Below, piece by piece: positions 43,804 through 56,500 of a stretch of DNA of 64,000 nt. Origin of the DNA: Scleromitrula shiraiana. Taxonomy: Eukaryota; Ascomycota; Leotiomycetes; Helotiales; Sclerotiniaceae. The notes beneath the pieces are model-generated. The model was not told the origin of the DNA, made no database searches, and saw only the letters and a list, made by a program, of their open reading frames with translations. The stretch is from the NCBI GenBank assembly GCA_028455995.1, contig JABELC010000013.1, positions 1,054,001 to 1,118,000 of the forward strand, written 5' to 3'. The translations under genes were made by a program, and so were the position numbers. Position 1 is the stretch's first letter, and each line of letters starts with the position of its first letter.

Positions 43804-46218
43804 TCATGCAGACAACATATACTGATCATTAGCGCCCGTCTTCCCCGCCATCAACAAACCCAACTCTCTCATTCTCTCCGCCCCCTTACCAGGTTGAGGT
43901 CTCTTCTCCTGTTGTGGTTTCCTCGCTCTGTTCGCACAATGTTTTTGATAGAACTTTTCCTTCCGTCTTTGACGTTTTTGCTCAAGACCTTTGACGATAT
44001 CGATGGCACCTCGAACGTGTCCGTCATTAGTGGCTTCATCTATCAGATTTCCATTGGCGGCTGCTGCGCGATTGGCAGCATATTGTCGACAGAAAGCATT
44101 TGGAGTTCGTGGAAGAGATTTGGTATGAGTTAAACCTGGTCGCGATCCCAAGGGTGCGAATCTTATAGGTCGGCTTGAGGTGGTTGGTGAAGCAGGTGGG
44201 GAATGAATTGAACGTGGTGGTGGAGAACGACTACGTTTTGGTGATTGATTTCCGAACAATTTACGTGGTGGTGGTGATCGAAGACGTGTCTTCGGTGGAG
44301 GTGAATGATATCTTTTTGGAGGTGGTGAATGTAAACGAGCTTTTGGTGGTGGTGAATGATATCTCTTTGGCGGTGGTGGTGAATGTAATCTTCTTGGCGA
44401 TTGATTTGGTGATTTACGACCTCTTCTCCGACGTTCTGAATCAGAATCTTCGAATTTTCCGTGAAGCCAAACATTTTCATCACTATCAATTGTTCTCACC
44501 ACATCATCAATTTCATCTTCCTCATCTTCCGGATCCGAGGTTGGGAAAGATGGATCGATATCTTGAGGAGTTGCAATGTGTTTTGCATACTTCCTTGCAT
44601 TAACACATGATACGTAAGCATCTTCAAGAGGACGATCTTCATCAAGTGTTCCGCAAACAAAGTCGGTACTATCAGGAAGATCTGGAGTTCCTGGACGAAT
44701 CTTGATGCTACGAGTTTTCCTCTTCTTTCGATTCTCCTTAGCAGCTGCCCTTAAAGGTCCCATACCATCCAAAGTATCAATTGATGATGCGGAAGCGGTT
44801 CTATGAGCAGATGCACGATAAGTGCTAGGTTCAGCTGATTGGATTCGAGCTTGATCCAGTCTTCCTGGGGTCCAAAATGCGAAATCTTCGGTATCATCTT
44901 CATCATCGGAATCGGCAAAACCAGCTTCATTATCGGTTTCATTTCCATCAGTATCGTAATCAGAGACCATCTCTCCATCCTCATCCTCATCATCTTCATA
45001 AACATCTTCGTCATCAGAATCATTTCCAGAGTGATTAAATTCTTCATCATCTTCTTCCAATGCTTCTTCCTCGGCTTCAGATCCAAGTTTTCGGATGGCA
45101 TTTTCCTTTTGTAAAGTATCATTAATGGTTAATCTCGGCTTTGGCTCTGCTTCATCTTTACTAATCCAATCATCCTCTTCGGGTCCTTCACTTGCAAATT
45201 CGTGGAATCGAGTAGCCTCCGATCTTTGTAAATCCTTTTCATCCGCAATGATATACTTTGGCTTGGCCCTAATAGCGACAGGACTTTGAGATGCACGTCT
45301 TACTGTCGATGTAGAATCTCGATGAGGACGAATTGCAGTTGTTTGAGTAGGTCGAGGTTTCCTTGAAGTTGATGGTGATCGACTTGAAACGCGTCGTCGC
45401 ATTGGCGGCGGTGTATTTGGTACAGCGAGTTTTATGGACTTCTCGACTGGTTCGGATTTCTGTATAGGCTTTTCAATGGGTTTCTCCGCTTTATTCTCTG
45501 TTGGCCTTGATGGACAAGCAAATTTGATCACGCATGCGCGCTTTGGTGCTGTTACAATTGGGGCAGCCTCTTGAAGCTTTGGAACCGTTTCCGTTGCTGC
45601 TGTTACTGTTGGCTTAGGGACAGGGTCATTTCGCGCACCACATGCGAAACTGATACAACGCTTCCGAGGGGCTGGTTCTACAGGTACCACTACCACTGCT
45701 TTTGGTGATACGTTAAGCGTTTCTGTGTGTACTGCAATAATAGGTTCTGCGATATCGAGATTTGTGATAGGAGTAGGTGGAGGATATGTTGGTTTTCGAG
45801 TGACTGAGAATGGCGCAAATCTTGTATAATGATTTGGAATTGGTGGACTAGGTGTATTTGTACGAGCAGGACTTGTGAATCCTCCATCACTGGTGAGTTC
45901 AGCTGTAGACGCCATACTTTCTGTGCTCATTATTGACCGTCTTCGAGCAAGGTCGGTAGTTATAGAGATTTCGGGTTTCGAGTTTTCGGATTCATCGATC
46001 TTCAGTGCTCTAGTAAGAAGAGATTCCTTGCGGTCGTTTTGAGGTCGGAATGTGGCCTTGAAGAAGTCATTATCTTCTTGTGTTGGATCCGGTGGTTCAT
46101 CAACTTCTGCGCCTAGTTCTTCTTCACCAGTCGCAGGCATATTGGGTGTAGATATGGCTTGAGGTCCCCAAGTCGAGAAAAATTCTTGACTACCCCCTAA
46201 GCTATGGTTGAGATTCAT
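43804..46218 (-). CDS. Large acidic, disordered fungal protein (DUF2457-like)
   Basis: A single-exon minus-strand frame of 804 residues opening MNLNHSLGGSQEFFSTWGPQ. It carries two similar short motifs, RKRCISFACGA and RACVIKFACPS. A long acidic tract rich in EEDDEE and DDEDVYEDDEDEDGE precedes DFAFWTPGRLD. A Lys/Arg segment (RAAAKENRKKRKTRS) and a repeat of HSPPPKRYHSPPPKARL type come next, with a basic helix at the end (KGLEQKRQRRKEKFYQKHC). This layout matches my recollection of Pfam DUF2457, an acidic fungal family without known function. A nuclear or RNA/chromatin-related role is suggested by composition only. The length is normal and no damage is seen. Confidence 0.85.
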   Translation of the reverse strand: MNLNHSLGGSQEFFSTWGPQAISTPNMPATGEEELGAEVDEPPDPTQEDNDFFKATFRPQNDRKESLLTRALKIDESENSKPEISITTDLARRRSIMSTESMASTAELTSDGGFTSPARTNTPSPPIPNHYTRFAPFSVTRKPTYPPPTPITNLDIAEPIIAVHTETLNVSPKAVVVVPVEPAPRKRCISFACGARNDPVPKPTVTAATETVPKLQEAAPIVTAPKRACVIKFACPSRPTENKAEKPIEKPIQKSEPVEKSIKLAVPNTPPPMRRRVSSRSPSTSRKPRPTQTTAIRPHRDSTSTVRRASQSPVAIRAKPKYIIADEKDLQRSEATRFHEFASEGPEEDDWISKDEAEPKPRLTINDTLQKENAIRKLGSEAEEEALEEDDEEFNHSGNDSDDEDVYEDDEDEDGEMVSDYDTDGNETDNEAGFADSDDEDDTEDFAFWTPGRLDQARIQSAEPSTYRASAHRTASASSIDTLDGMGPLRAAAKENRKKRKTRSIKIRPGTPDLPDSTDFVCGTLDEDRPLEDAYVSCVNARKYAKHIATPQDIDPSFPTSDPEDEEDEIDDVVRTIDSDENVWLHGKFEDSDSERRRRGRKSPNQSPRRLHSPPPPKRYHSPPPKARLHSPPPKRYHSPPPKTRLRSPPPRKLFGNQSPKRSRSPPPRSIHSPPASPTTSSRPIRFAPLGSRPGLTHTKSLPRTPNAFCRQYAANRAAAANGNLIDEATNDGHVRGAIDIVKGLEQKRQRRKEKFYQKHCANRARKPQQEKRPQPGKGAERMRELGLLMAGKTGANDQYMLSA

Positions 46219-49200
46219 TGTGGATGTAATTAGATAGATAATATAGATAGTGAGACGACAGTAGGTAATAAGTTTTCTCGGTCGTAAAGTGTAAACGTGA
46301 ATGTATTTCGGTATATGGTCTTCGTAAGATGAGGGGTGTTTGATGAGGTGACCTGAAATATGGTCGCAATTTGGTTGAAAATTGAAAATTTAATGAAGTG
46401 AAACAATTAAAGACTCTTTTTGAGGCCTCTTATAAATTGTGATTGGTGTAATATAAAAAAATATAATTGTAAAAAGTGCGACACGAAACAAGTAATATCT
46501 CGCCGTCAAATGCCTTGACAAGCCAAGGCCGGTGACCAAAGTCAGGTAGGTGTCCCTAGGGACAGTATTGCTATAATTGTATAGATGACATATTGTGAAA
46601 AAGAAAAGTTTGTCAGGTAATACTTCAAAAGAGGAAGCAGTAGAGAAAAAAAGTGGTAACTATCGTGAGTTTGAAGGGATGTTGGGGATGTTGGGGATGT
46701 TGTTGGATGGACGAGGGACAAGAATTTCAAGATCGGTTCAAAAGTTGGTTTTTGATTTTCGTTCCCAGGGTACAATATAGGGTAGGTACAAGGCGCGGGT
46801 ATCTCAGGATTGTTTTCTTGCGAAAGACGCTATGAAGGATTTTCCGACAACTGATTCAGGGCTGATGTTATATTGATTTGAAGAAAAAAATATGATAATA
46901 ATAAATGAATAAATAGAAGTTACACAGCCTTGTTTCTATCTCCTCTTATTAATTTTGCCACGCCACCTTTGAAATAGACAACGGTTGGTTGATAAAAAGA
47001 AAAAAAAGAAGACAAGAAAGTGATGATTCCGTTTAATTGTCGTTGGATTGGTAAATGTATCAAATGGAAGATAATAGGTAGAAGTAAGTAAGAAGGTGGA
47101 AGGTGGGTTAAATGTAAGTAATAAGTGTAAGTAATAATAAGTGTAGGTAATAAGTGTAAGTAATAAGTGTAAGTAATAAGTGTAAGGTAGGTAGGTATGC
47201 TTGGGGTGGGTGGAGGGTAGATGTGGAAGTGGAAGTGGATGTGGAAGTGGAAATAGGAAAGGTTTTCAAGTAGGGAAAGAAAGTGGGTTGTTTTTTTTAT
47301 CTAGTATATATGTAGTAGATATGTAGTATACCGGTATGTACCCTCGGTACCTTCCTTATGTTATTTGTATATGGTGGTGGTGGGTGTGGGTGTGTGTGTG
47401 TGTGTGGGTGTGTGTGTGTGTGTGGGTGTGTGTGTGGGTGGGTATGGGTTTGTTTTTTATTTTATTCCAAGGGCGGGCATAAGGGCATAAAGAAGAGCAT
47501 GATGCTGCAATTGGAAATTCCCGTTAAGAGTATGGCGCGCTGGTGTTGGTAATGATGGCCGTAGGGATTGATAGATGGATAAATGGATAGATGGATAGAT
47601 GGATGGATGGGAATTGATTAGTAAGTGATTTTCTTGTTATTCATTTATTTATTTATTATTTATTTATTTATTTATTTTTATGAAAAAAGATTTTTTCTTC
47701 TACGGTTCAATTTATTATTATTAGTCTTATACCTTCATAAGGGAAATGTGTTTGTTTTGAGGGTGTTTTGTTTTAGAATAGGCGAGCCATGCGACCTTAT
47801 AAAATTTGAATAAAAAAGGTCTAATTTATTAGTCTTGGCCGTTCTCACTCTTACTTCTCCTCACTAACAATCTAACAATAGGAATGAAGAATCTTCACCT
47901 GATTCAGATATTGAAAGAAAAAAGATTATCGTATATCGTAGCTGTAGAAACTGTTCGCAACCACAAAAGAACTCGAAGAATGTTATATCTATTGTTCCAC
48001 ATAACTGGTCTAGGATTCATATCATACATCTACCTCAAATTCCGTCCTTTCTTTGTTCTTCATATGCGGAAGTAGAGTTACCTTATTAGTTTTATATGCA
48101 CACATGGATCTGAAGTCCTTCTTCGGTCGGTCGCATTGAATGTGGATACCAAAATAATACAGTAGACCTACTAACAACTAAATCCCATCCGTTCTATCCA
48201 GCCAACCAGCGAACCAACCAACCAGCCAGCCCATGAAATCTTGAAATTTCCTCATATGTATACTTCCGTACATTTGTATTGATACTCACAACTATGAGGC
48301 ATGGGAAGGAGTAACCGTTCAAATGCCAGGTCAAGAAAAAGATCAGCGATTCCATTACAATAATAGTAACTAAACTCCTGCCAATGTTCAAACCTTCAAA
48401 ACCCTTAAAACTTTCATTAGTTCTAGTGTTGACAGTAACCTTTATTTGAAAAAGTTGGATTCATAGTTTCAATTCAACATAATCATTAATCTCACGATAC
48501 ATCATAGCAATATAATAGACCCGATTACTATATTAGTGCTACTTACTATCTATCTTTCACATTATTCATTGCCTTTTTCAGACCAGCCAAGCCAGAAGTT
48601 CCTCATTTCATTTCATTTCACTACCGGCACAATATTGGAAGTTTCAATTTCATCTCTCCGTAGGTACTTATTAGTCGATCCCAGAGTCAGTCAGTCAAAA
48701 GCATCACCGATTTCAATCGATGCAAGCCCGTTAACCAAATAAACCAACGATCCAACCTAATGTAATCCAAAGCATCAACCACTCCTACTACGGTCTTCCC
48801 TCGGAGTCATTCCGGTATGCTAATGATTATTCTTTATTTACTCGCTATAAAAGAGGGGGAAGGAGAAAAAATTCTCACGATAATCTTCCATACTATCGGT
48901 ATTGAAAGAAAAAAAAACTAAAGAAAAAAAAACTAAAATAAGATGAGATGATAGACACGTGGACATTGTATGGATATGGATTCTTTGATACACCCTCCAT
49001 ACACTCAAATAATGACCATCCATCTAATAATTCGCAAACCTTCAAATCTCAAACAATCATGAAAGCAAGCGAGCGAGCGATGTCCGCATGTCCACTTGAA
49101 TCAAACCGAATCGAATCTTCGAGTATTTGCTTGTTATTTGTTCCAAGTTTTAGAATTGACTATTCTATTCTATTGTAATTCGTTACACGATTACAGTCGA

Positions 49201-52176
49201 GTACTGTACGTTCTTTACAATTGCCCACCAGTAAATGGTGCTCCCCCGACTCCGATGTAGGACCTATCTCCCATCCCCCAAACTACCCCCCATCCCACTC
49301 CATTCCATCCAATAAACCCCTCCATTCCAACCCCAAGATCTATCACCTGCCCAAAATCCATCTCTACACCTATCGTATCAGCACCAGCATATCTATCGTA
49401 TCCATCACATCATATCATATCAAAGACCTCCACGAATCCCGCGCCGCTAGTGGCGGCAAAACAGAAATAATACTGTACAACTGACTGGGCACAAAGACAA
49501 TGTAGTACATAACTCCGATTCAATTTGATTTGATTTGATTCCTATTATTATTATGCCTGAATGATGGATATGTGATTCGAAAACGGCAATATGTCCATCC
49601 ACTTACCCTACCCAATTATGCTATGTAAGCTATGCATGCGGGGTTCTTGATGTTGCAACGTGGGGGGATGAATGAGCGATGGAATGTTCTTGTTTTGGGA
49701 GGTTGATGATTGATTATGTTCGTCATATTGCATCTGGAGTTGTACCATATGAAGATATGCTGTGCTGTGATGCGATGTGATGCGATGTGAAAAGTTCTAC
49801 CAAGTATCTGGGCAGGACCGGTATCTGGAATTGATCTACCACCGAACCAATACAAAGAAAATGCACTTGTGCTTATTATAGATTAGATGATGATGATGAT
49901 AAAGCGACTCTCGTGATGGGGAATTTTTTCATATTAGTCATACATCAGTTGAGAGGAGAGGCAAAAACTATTGATGACATAATTACTAATCTATCTATTC
50001 CAATGGTGATCATTAGAAACGATGGTTTGACTCCATCGTATGTATGTATGTATGTATGTATGTATGTATGTATCCATTCTACTCCATTAATCAAATGTAC
50101 ATGCTATACGGAATCGATATACCTCTTACGCGAAGGAAGAAGCGAAGGGTACGGTCGTATGCTATGGTATGGTATGCTATGGTATGGTGCACCCCACATA
50201 CTGAATGAAGAAGGGGATGAATTATTGCACGGGATTGAAGGGGAAGGGAAGGGAAGGGAAGAAAAGAGAAGAGAAGAGACGTGTCGAATTATGCTATGCG
50301 TATTATATTATATTCCATCGATTATGGTAGAAGCGAGCGAGTGGGATGGGATGGGATGGGATGGGATGGGATGGGATGGGATGACATAGGAGTGCAATAT
50401 GTTTGCACAATTGAATGAACTTGAGGATGACATTGAGTTCCCCACTCGTGCCTAGGTACTTTATATATGATATATGTATAGTGTACGCACGCTTGTTCCG
50501 CTATGCTGTACCCCTAAGGGATGGGGAAGGAATACCGTACGTATACGGTTGGTTTGAGATTTAGGGGGGAGAATTGGATTGGATTGGATTGGATTGGTAT
50601 GTCCAGTTGTAAGTGCACATGTGTTGTGCGATGTTGTGTTGTGCAACGTTGTAGGATCAGTCAGTCGGTTGGTCAGTACATATGTTGTGCTGTCCTTCAT
50701 CAGCGCTGTGCTTACTTTACATACATACATACTATACTTCAGCTTCCATCCTCCATTCCATATAATCTATAATACCACTGTACGGAGGAGCTGTACAGTA
50801 CCAAGCGACCAATTCCCTACGAAGTTTCATCCCATCTTCTCATCTCTTCACCGCTCATCCACGATGTCGATGTCGATGCCAATTTATGGAGTACAGTACG
50901 TACCTACATAGCTATCGATTCGATTCGAAGAGATGAGATCTTATACCCTAAATATGGAACACGTCTGGGTAAGAAAGTAAGGAATTGATCAGATGATAAA
51001 CCGTGCCTCCATGAATTATGTTGTGTTGCTCTCCCGTCTGTTGATCGATCAGTGTGTCGAGATCGAATGTGTTGTAGAGTGAGACATCCAATGGGATGGA
51101 ATAATTGGGATGATCGGACGGGAGGCTGCGTTTACTCGGCAATTGAAGAAGAAGATGGGATGGAGAGATATTCAACCTGGTGCTGTACAATACGTGTAGG
51201 TAGGGAATGTTTTGACAATGAGTGATATGAATGGGAGTTATGTTGTGCCACCATACTGTTGTATGTACATATTCGCTCCGCTCAACTCCATACCAGTATC
51301 CATCCATAACTTCCAATTCAAACGTTCACATTCCTTTACTTCACAAGTTCATAGTTGTTATTATTATAAGCAAACATAAACGAAATATCTCCATACATCA
51401 ATCACCATGCCGTACCCGTACATACCAACCCCTAATCCAATCCAATCCAATCCACACAGCACAGCACAGCACCGCACCGCACAGCACAAACCCTCCATCC
51501 AAACCCCCCCCACTTCCTCTCCTCTAATGCCCACACAGTCCTCTCTGCTCTCCAGTGTTCCTTCTCCACCAACGCACAACGGAAAACCATTTCCATTCTT
51601 CACGGGGTAACTGACCTCGCTTGTCTAACTCGTAGATCTCTTACTACATGTATATCCTTGTAAACTCTTGTCCCTGCCCGTTGTTTAAATTAATCCCTCA
51701 ATTTCGTCTGTTTTTTTTTTACGGAGAAAGTCCATTTTTGACCGAGGGGTGGGGCCGGATGGGAAGAGAAGAGGAGAGGGATTGTTGACTTTGGATTTTG
51801 GAATTAGTAAGCCAGATTGAGATCTGGGAGTTGAGGCCTGGGAATTGGGGATGAGGGTTTTGGAGCCGCGTTTTTGAGGTTGAGGGATGGGAATTGCTAC
51901 ACGTGAATGCAAGCAGATATTCAGACAAAAATATGAAGCAAATAGTAAAACAAAATCTCAAATACAGTCCCCAATATTGTGCTACTCTCTAAGTTCAAAA
52001 AATTACCTAGAAACCAACCTTCCAGAAGACATCAATTTCACGTGACCAAAAGCGCCAAGCTAAAGAAATTAGCGAAGCCGAAACCTCATCATTGAACATA
52101 GGTACAGCGAAAGAGAGCGATCTCGAGATCAATCCAAACCAGGCAATTTATATCACAATTGATACAGACCCCCATA
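46219..52176. other. Six-kb region without a recognised gene, microsatellite-rich
   Basis: No reading frame here is convincing. Simple repeats are numerous. They include a TAAGTAATAAGTG-type minisatellite (about 47108-47190), GT-rich (47384-47446), TTTA (about 47642-47680), TATG (about 50038-50073), GGGAT x8 (50343-50382) and ATTGG x5 (50573-50597). C-rich pyrimidine stretches occur near 49260-49330. Non-coding transcripts cannot be excluded from sequence alone. Confidence 0.6.
50343..50382. repeat. GGGAT pentanucleotide repeat, eight copies
   Basis: Eight perfect tandem copies of GGGAT, within the long gene-free stretch. Confidence 0.95.
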
Positions 52177-53122
52177 ATGAATTCATTACGTATTGCTCGC
52201 ACGGCTCTGCGGGTTCGTCCTGCGACTCTCAAGGCGCCGGTTTTGAGAAGGGGGTATGCTGAGGCCGTTGCGGATAAGGTGGGTTTTGTTCTTTGGTGTT
52301 TTCTTCTGGTTCGGGGGATGGAGGGACGGGGAGGGGAGGGGATTGAGGGAGGAGATGGGGAGGAGCGCTATGGATTTGGGGAATCAATTGCTAATGTTTG
52401 TTTGATGCGCAGATTAAGTTGAGCTTGGCTTTGCCTCATCAGGTATGTTTTGGTTGAGATATCTAGGATGGAAGTTATGGGTTCGGGAGCCGGATGGATT
52501 CGAATTGGATGAATGGGAACAACTCGAATACATATACGATTGGGAAGGAAGATAGCAGAGGAAAGGAAGTTGGCTGATACATTTGGCATCATTTACAGTC
52601 CATCTACAAATCCCAAGATGTTGTTCAAGTCAACATTCCAGCCGAATCTGGAGAGATGGGTATCCTCGCCAACCACGTCCCATCTATCGAACAATTGAAG
52701 CCGGGTCTTGTTGAGATTATCGAGGAGAGTGGTGGAAGCAAACAATTCTTCCGTACGTTTTATCAGACAACCAATACAATACATACAATCTAGGATATAC
52801 GCGCAAGGAGAAAACAAAGGATTGAAAGCTAATGGACTTGGGCATTGAATAGTTTCCGGAGGATTCGCAGTTGTCCAACCAAACTCTTCTTTGAGCATTA
52901 ACGCAGTCGAGGGATTTGCATTGGAGGATTTCAGTGCTGAGGCAGTTAGGTCACAAATTGCTGAGGCTCAAAAGATTGTTGGCGGAAGTGGAAGTGAGCA
53001 AGATATTGCTGAGGCAAAGATTGAGTTGGAGGTGAGTTTACAAATGGAAGTTATGATAGATTTGGATACGGTTACTAATTGAATCATAGGTTTTGGAGAC
53101 CCTACAAGCTGTTCTCAAATAA
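52177..53122 (+). CDS. ATP16: Mitochondrial F1 ATP synthase delta subunit
   Basis: Five exons (52177-52278, 52413-52442, 52599-52752, 52853-53031, 53090-53122) give 165 residues, the usual size. The second exon is only 30 nt. The N-terminus NSLRIARTALRVRPATLKAP is a basic, hydroxylated mitochondrial presequence, probably cleaved near RRGYA. The mature part has KLSLALPHQSIYKSQDVVQV, VNIPAESGEMGILANHVPSI and LSGGFAVVQPNSSLSINAVE, all diagnostic of delta (bacterial epsilon). It is part of the central stalk that couples proton flow to ATP synthesis. I chose the ATG at 52177 over 52159 because the presequence begins there. No defect is seen. Confidence 0.96.
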
Positions 53123-53551
53123 ATGCAGCAATTACTTTGGTGGTGATTAGATGATAGAGAACCTGCTCAATGTACATCAGTAAACCATTTCTTACTTGTG
53201 TATTGTGGAATAAAAGTATAGCTTTCAGTTAATTATGGTTGATGGTGGCTGGTCGTTCCTACCTTCTCAAATCTACTAAATCTTTCAACCATTAAATATG
53301 CACATCGTACCTCTCATCATTCAAATCTACCATCACCTCATCTTACCATCAAGCACAGTTGCTTGGTGCATACATTCGTTAAATATCTCCTCGTTTCATT
53401 CATTCATTCATTCATTCATGATATTTTTCACTTAACATACTTAATATACCTCCTCATAGCACAATCAAAACCAAAACACCAATACCTTTATCCTAAATTC
53501 TAAATCCTTGAAATGTCTTTCATTCCCTCTACAAACCCTTAACAGTCGGCC
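53123..53551. other. Intergenic, ATP16 3' end and promoter of next gene
   Basis: No gene is seen. It has a short CATT repeat at about 53396-53418. Confidence 0.55.
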
Positions 53552-56500
53552 ATGAATTATTCATGGCGACCAGGACCAGGGCCCGCTCCACCCAAATCTT
53601 ACGCTCACTCAACCTCCTCCATTCACTCCCAATTTCCCGCACGCACCTATAATTCATCACCGAATATCTCAGTTAGAAACTTTCCTATCGCTGCTGGAAC
53701 TGTAGCTTCTCGTATTCAATTTCTTCAGGGATTGGCTAATTCTAAAACTGCATCTCCTGTATCTGCATGTGGACCTGCTGAAGCTCAAGCCAATACAAAT
53801 TCCAGTCGACGAAGAGAATATTCTCGCTCCAGTCCTAGTGAATCACGTCCTGTACCTGTTCAAGGAAGCATAGATACAAGTCAAAGGAGGGAAAATTCTC
53901 GCTCCAGTCCCAATGAATTGCCTCCTTCATCTGCGCAAGCAAGCAGAGATTCGAAATCAAGACGAGAAAATGCTCGCTCGAGTTTTGGTCGTCGTCCTAC
54001 GAATATTTTTGGGAATCCGGCTGGTCGGAACTCGAAACCTAATGAGGATATTGAGAGTCAGGTGAGGACTCGTCATAGTTTTTTGGGATTGAATACTCCT
54101 AGGGTGGATCATACGGTTGGGCATGGTATTGATGGTCGTCATGGCTTTTTGGGCATTCCTAAAGTGGATCATACGGTTGGGCATGGTATTGATGGTCGTC
54201 ATAGTTTTCGGGAATTGCACATTCCTAGGGAGGGTCATGCGATTGAACATGGTATTTATGGGAAGGGGCTATTTGCAAGAGTAGATGAGAGGAATCGAAT
54301 GGCGAGGCGAGGCAAAACTAGAAGGATGGCGGGGCAGAGTGATACTGTGATGCCTCGGAATGATGATTCTCGTATTCAAAATCAATCTCAACGACTGCGG
54401 GGATTGGGTACAATGACGCCCACGAGCAGCTCACAAAGTCCATATTCATCAGCAATAAAGACACGCAAGGATCAAGAACGTACGACCGATTCTTCGATCT
54501 CCACTCGTACAACCTCCACAACTCGTCGAAAAAGTGTCCGGGATTTATTTGATGCATATGGCATTGAACGTCCAGATGGGCTTGCATCATCCGAAGATGT
54601 CCCACGTGAAGAACTGCACAAACCAACTAGACATAGAGTATGTCATCTCTGTTTTTGGATTCATGATAAGAATGAGAGAACTTGTTGGAAATGTAGACAT
54701 CGATTATGTCACGCTTGCGATGCACTTTGTCCATTACCTAATGGATCTAGATGTGTTAGTTGGGATTATGATGAGTTCTCTACTAATCATCATGGTGATG
54801 AGGTTTCGAGACCAAATGCTGAGCCAATCTTGACAACTCCACGCCCTCAGCATAGTAAGTCAAAGCAAAGGTTGATTAGACCTGCTCCATTTCCAATTCA
54901 GAAATCGTCTATGAATGAAGTTGAGTGTGCAGGGAAAATTACTAAGAGGGGATCGTTTCCCTCGTTTGATAATGCGAAACCACCTGCTCAAATGGATTCG
55001 AAGCTAAGACACACTAAAAGCATCGATTTAAGGAAACTTCTTCAACCAATGCATGACTCAAGTCAAAACAAAAGACAAGGAGATACAAACTCTATACGTA
55101 TAGCTTCACGCAAGGATCAAGAAACTCCTCAAGTGCATCGCCCAGGTCATATCGTAGAGTTTGATGATCAAGATACGGTTGAATACAGACCAGCTTCAGA
55201 ACAATCTCAAACAGATGAATGTGGTTGTCCAAATTGCATACCTGCTTTGAAGGTAGATACGCAATATCGACATTCTACAACTAAAATGCGTCATCGAAAC
55301 CCCAGTTTTAGCATGGATAGATTTACCACTGTTGATGTTAGTTACGCTGATGATAGACAATCAGACCATCCATCCGAATACATCGAATGCCACGGTTATC
55401 CAAAAACAGGTCATGGAAATTGTGGACGCAGTCCTGTTGAAGCAGGCGTGTTGGGAGTATGTCAACATTGTCTTGATGATTGCGAATGCTTGGCATGTCA
55501 AAATACCTATCATAGTGTCCGCTGTTGCACAAACAATGTGCATAAACCTATGATACATCATCATCATTCTCCGGCCATATCTTCAATAAATTCTTCATAT
55601 ACAGGAATCTCCGATAAACAAGATTTGTTTCGTGGTAGTATTGGTGTTGGTCTTTCGTCGCAAACTTATGATCGTTCGTCTAGATATGGTGATAGTCTTT
55701 CATCTGAACCGTTAAATGTCGCGACTAAAACTGCGAAATCTCTATCGCCTGAACCGTTGAATCTTCCAATTAAGACTGCGAGATCTCTATCAACTGAGCC
55801 TTTGAGCGTTCAAATAAGGACTCCGAAAATGAAGAATATCGATAGCAGTGCACCATCTACTGGAAAGAGAGACATAATAAATCCAACAAGGCCTCGGCAA
55901 ATGAAAGATGTTAATAGTAGTCTATCATCTATTGGAGAACGAGAGACGATAAATCCAACAAGGATTCTGGAAATTAAAGATATTGAGAGTAATCTATCAT
56001 CTACTGAAAAACGAGAGACAATACACCCACCCAAAACCACATTACCATGGACGTCATCACCAAATCCACCTACCGTTAGCTCAAAACCAAAAGCCACCTC
56101 GTCAACACTGATCAAGAAAGCAACTAAGAGAGCATCTCAAGATAAAGGTTTTATATCAATTCCAGGACATAGTCTAGTTTCTGATGCTAAGAAAAGCCAT
56201 GAAAAGGTAATGGAGAAGGAAAAATGGCCTCGGCTCTCCTCTTATGTGGAAACGAGATCGGATGCAAATTCTATGAAGAATCAAAGGGAGCTGGGGAGGA
56301 CAATAAATGGAAGTGGATATCTTGCTTCGGATGAATCTGATGTTAGAGATCGAGAGAAGAGTAGATCTTATTCTTCTGCAGGGACGGGAGAATCTCTTTC
56401 GATGAGAGAGCAGGGGGAACGGAAACAAGGAGTTGCGCGTGAGACCTCTTCTTTGGGTTATTTTAGGGAGAAGGTGGCAGAGGAGTTTAGGGGTAGGGGG

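Noticed and set aside
47371..47552. Gly/Cys/Val-rich frame as a secreted Cys-rich peptide
   Set aside because: It is the translation of the GT/GGGT microsatellite and has no credible downstream sequence.
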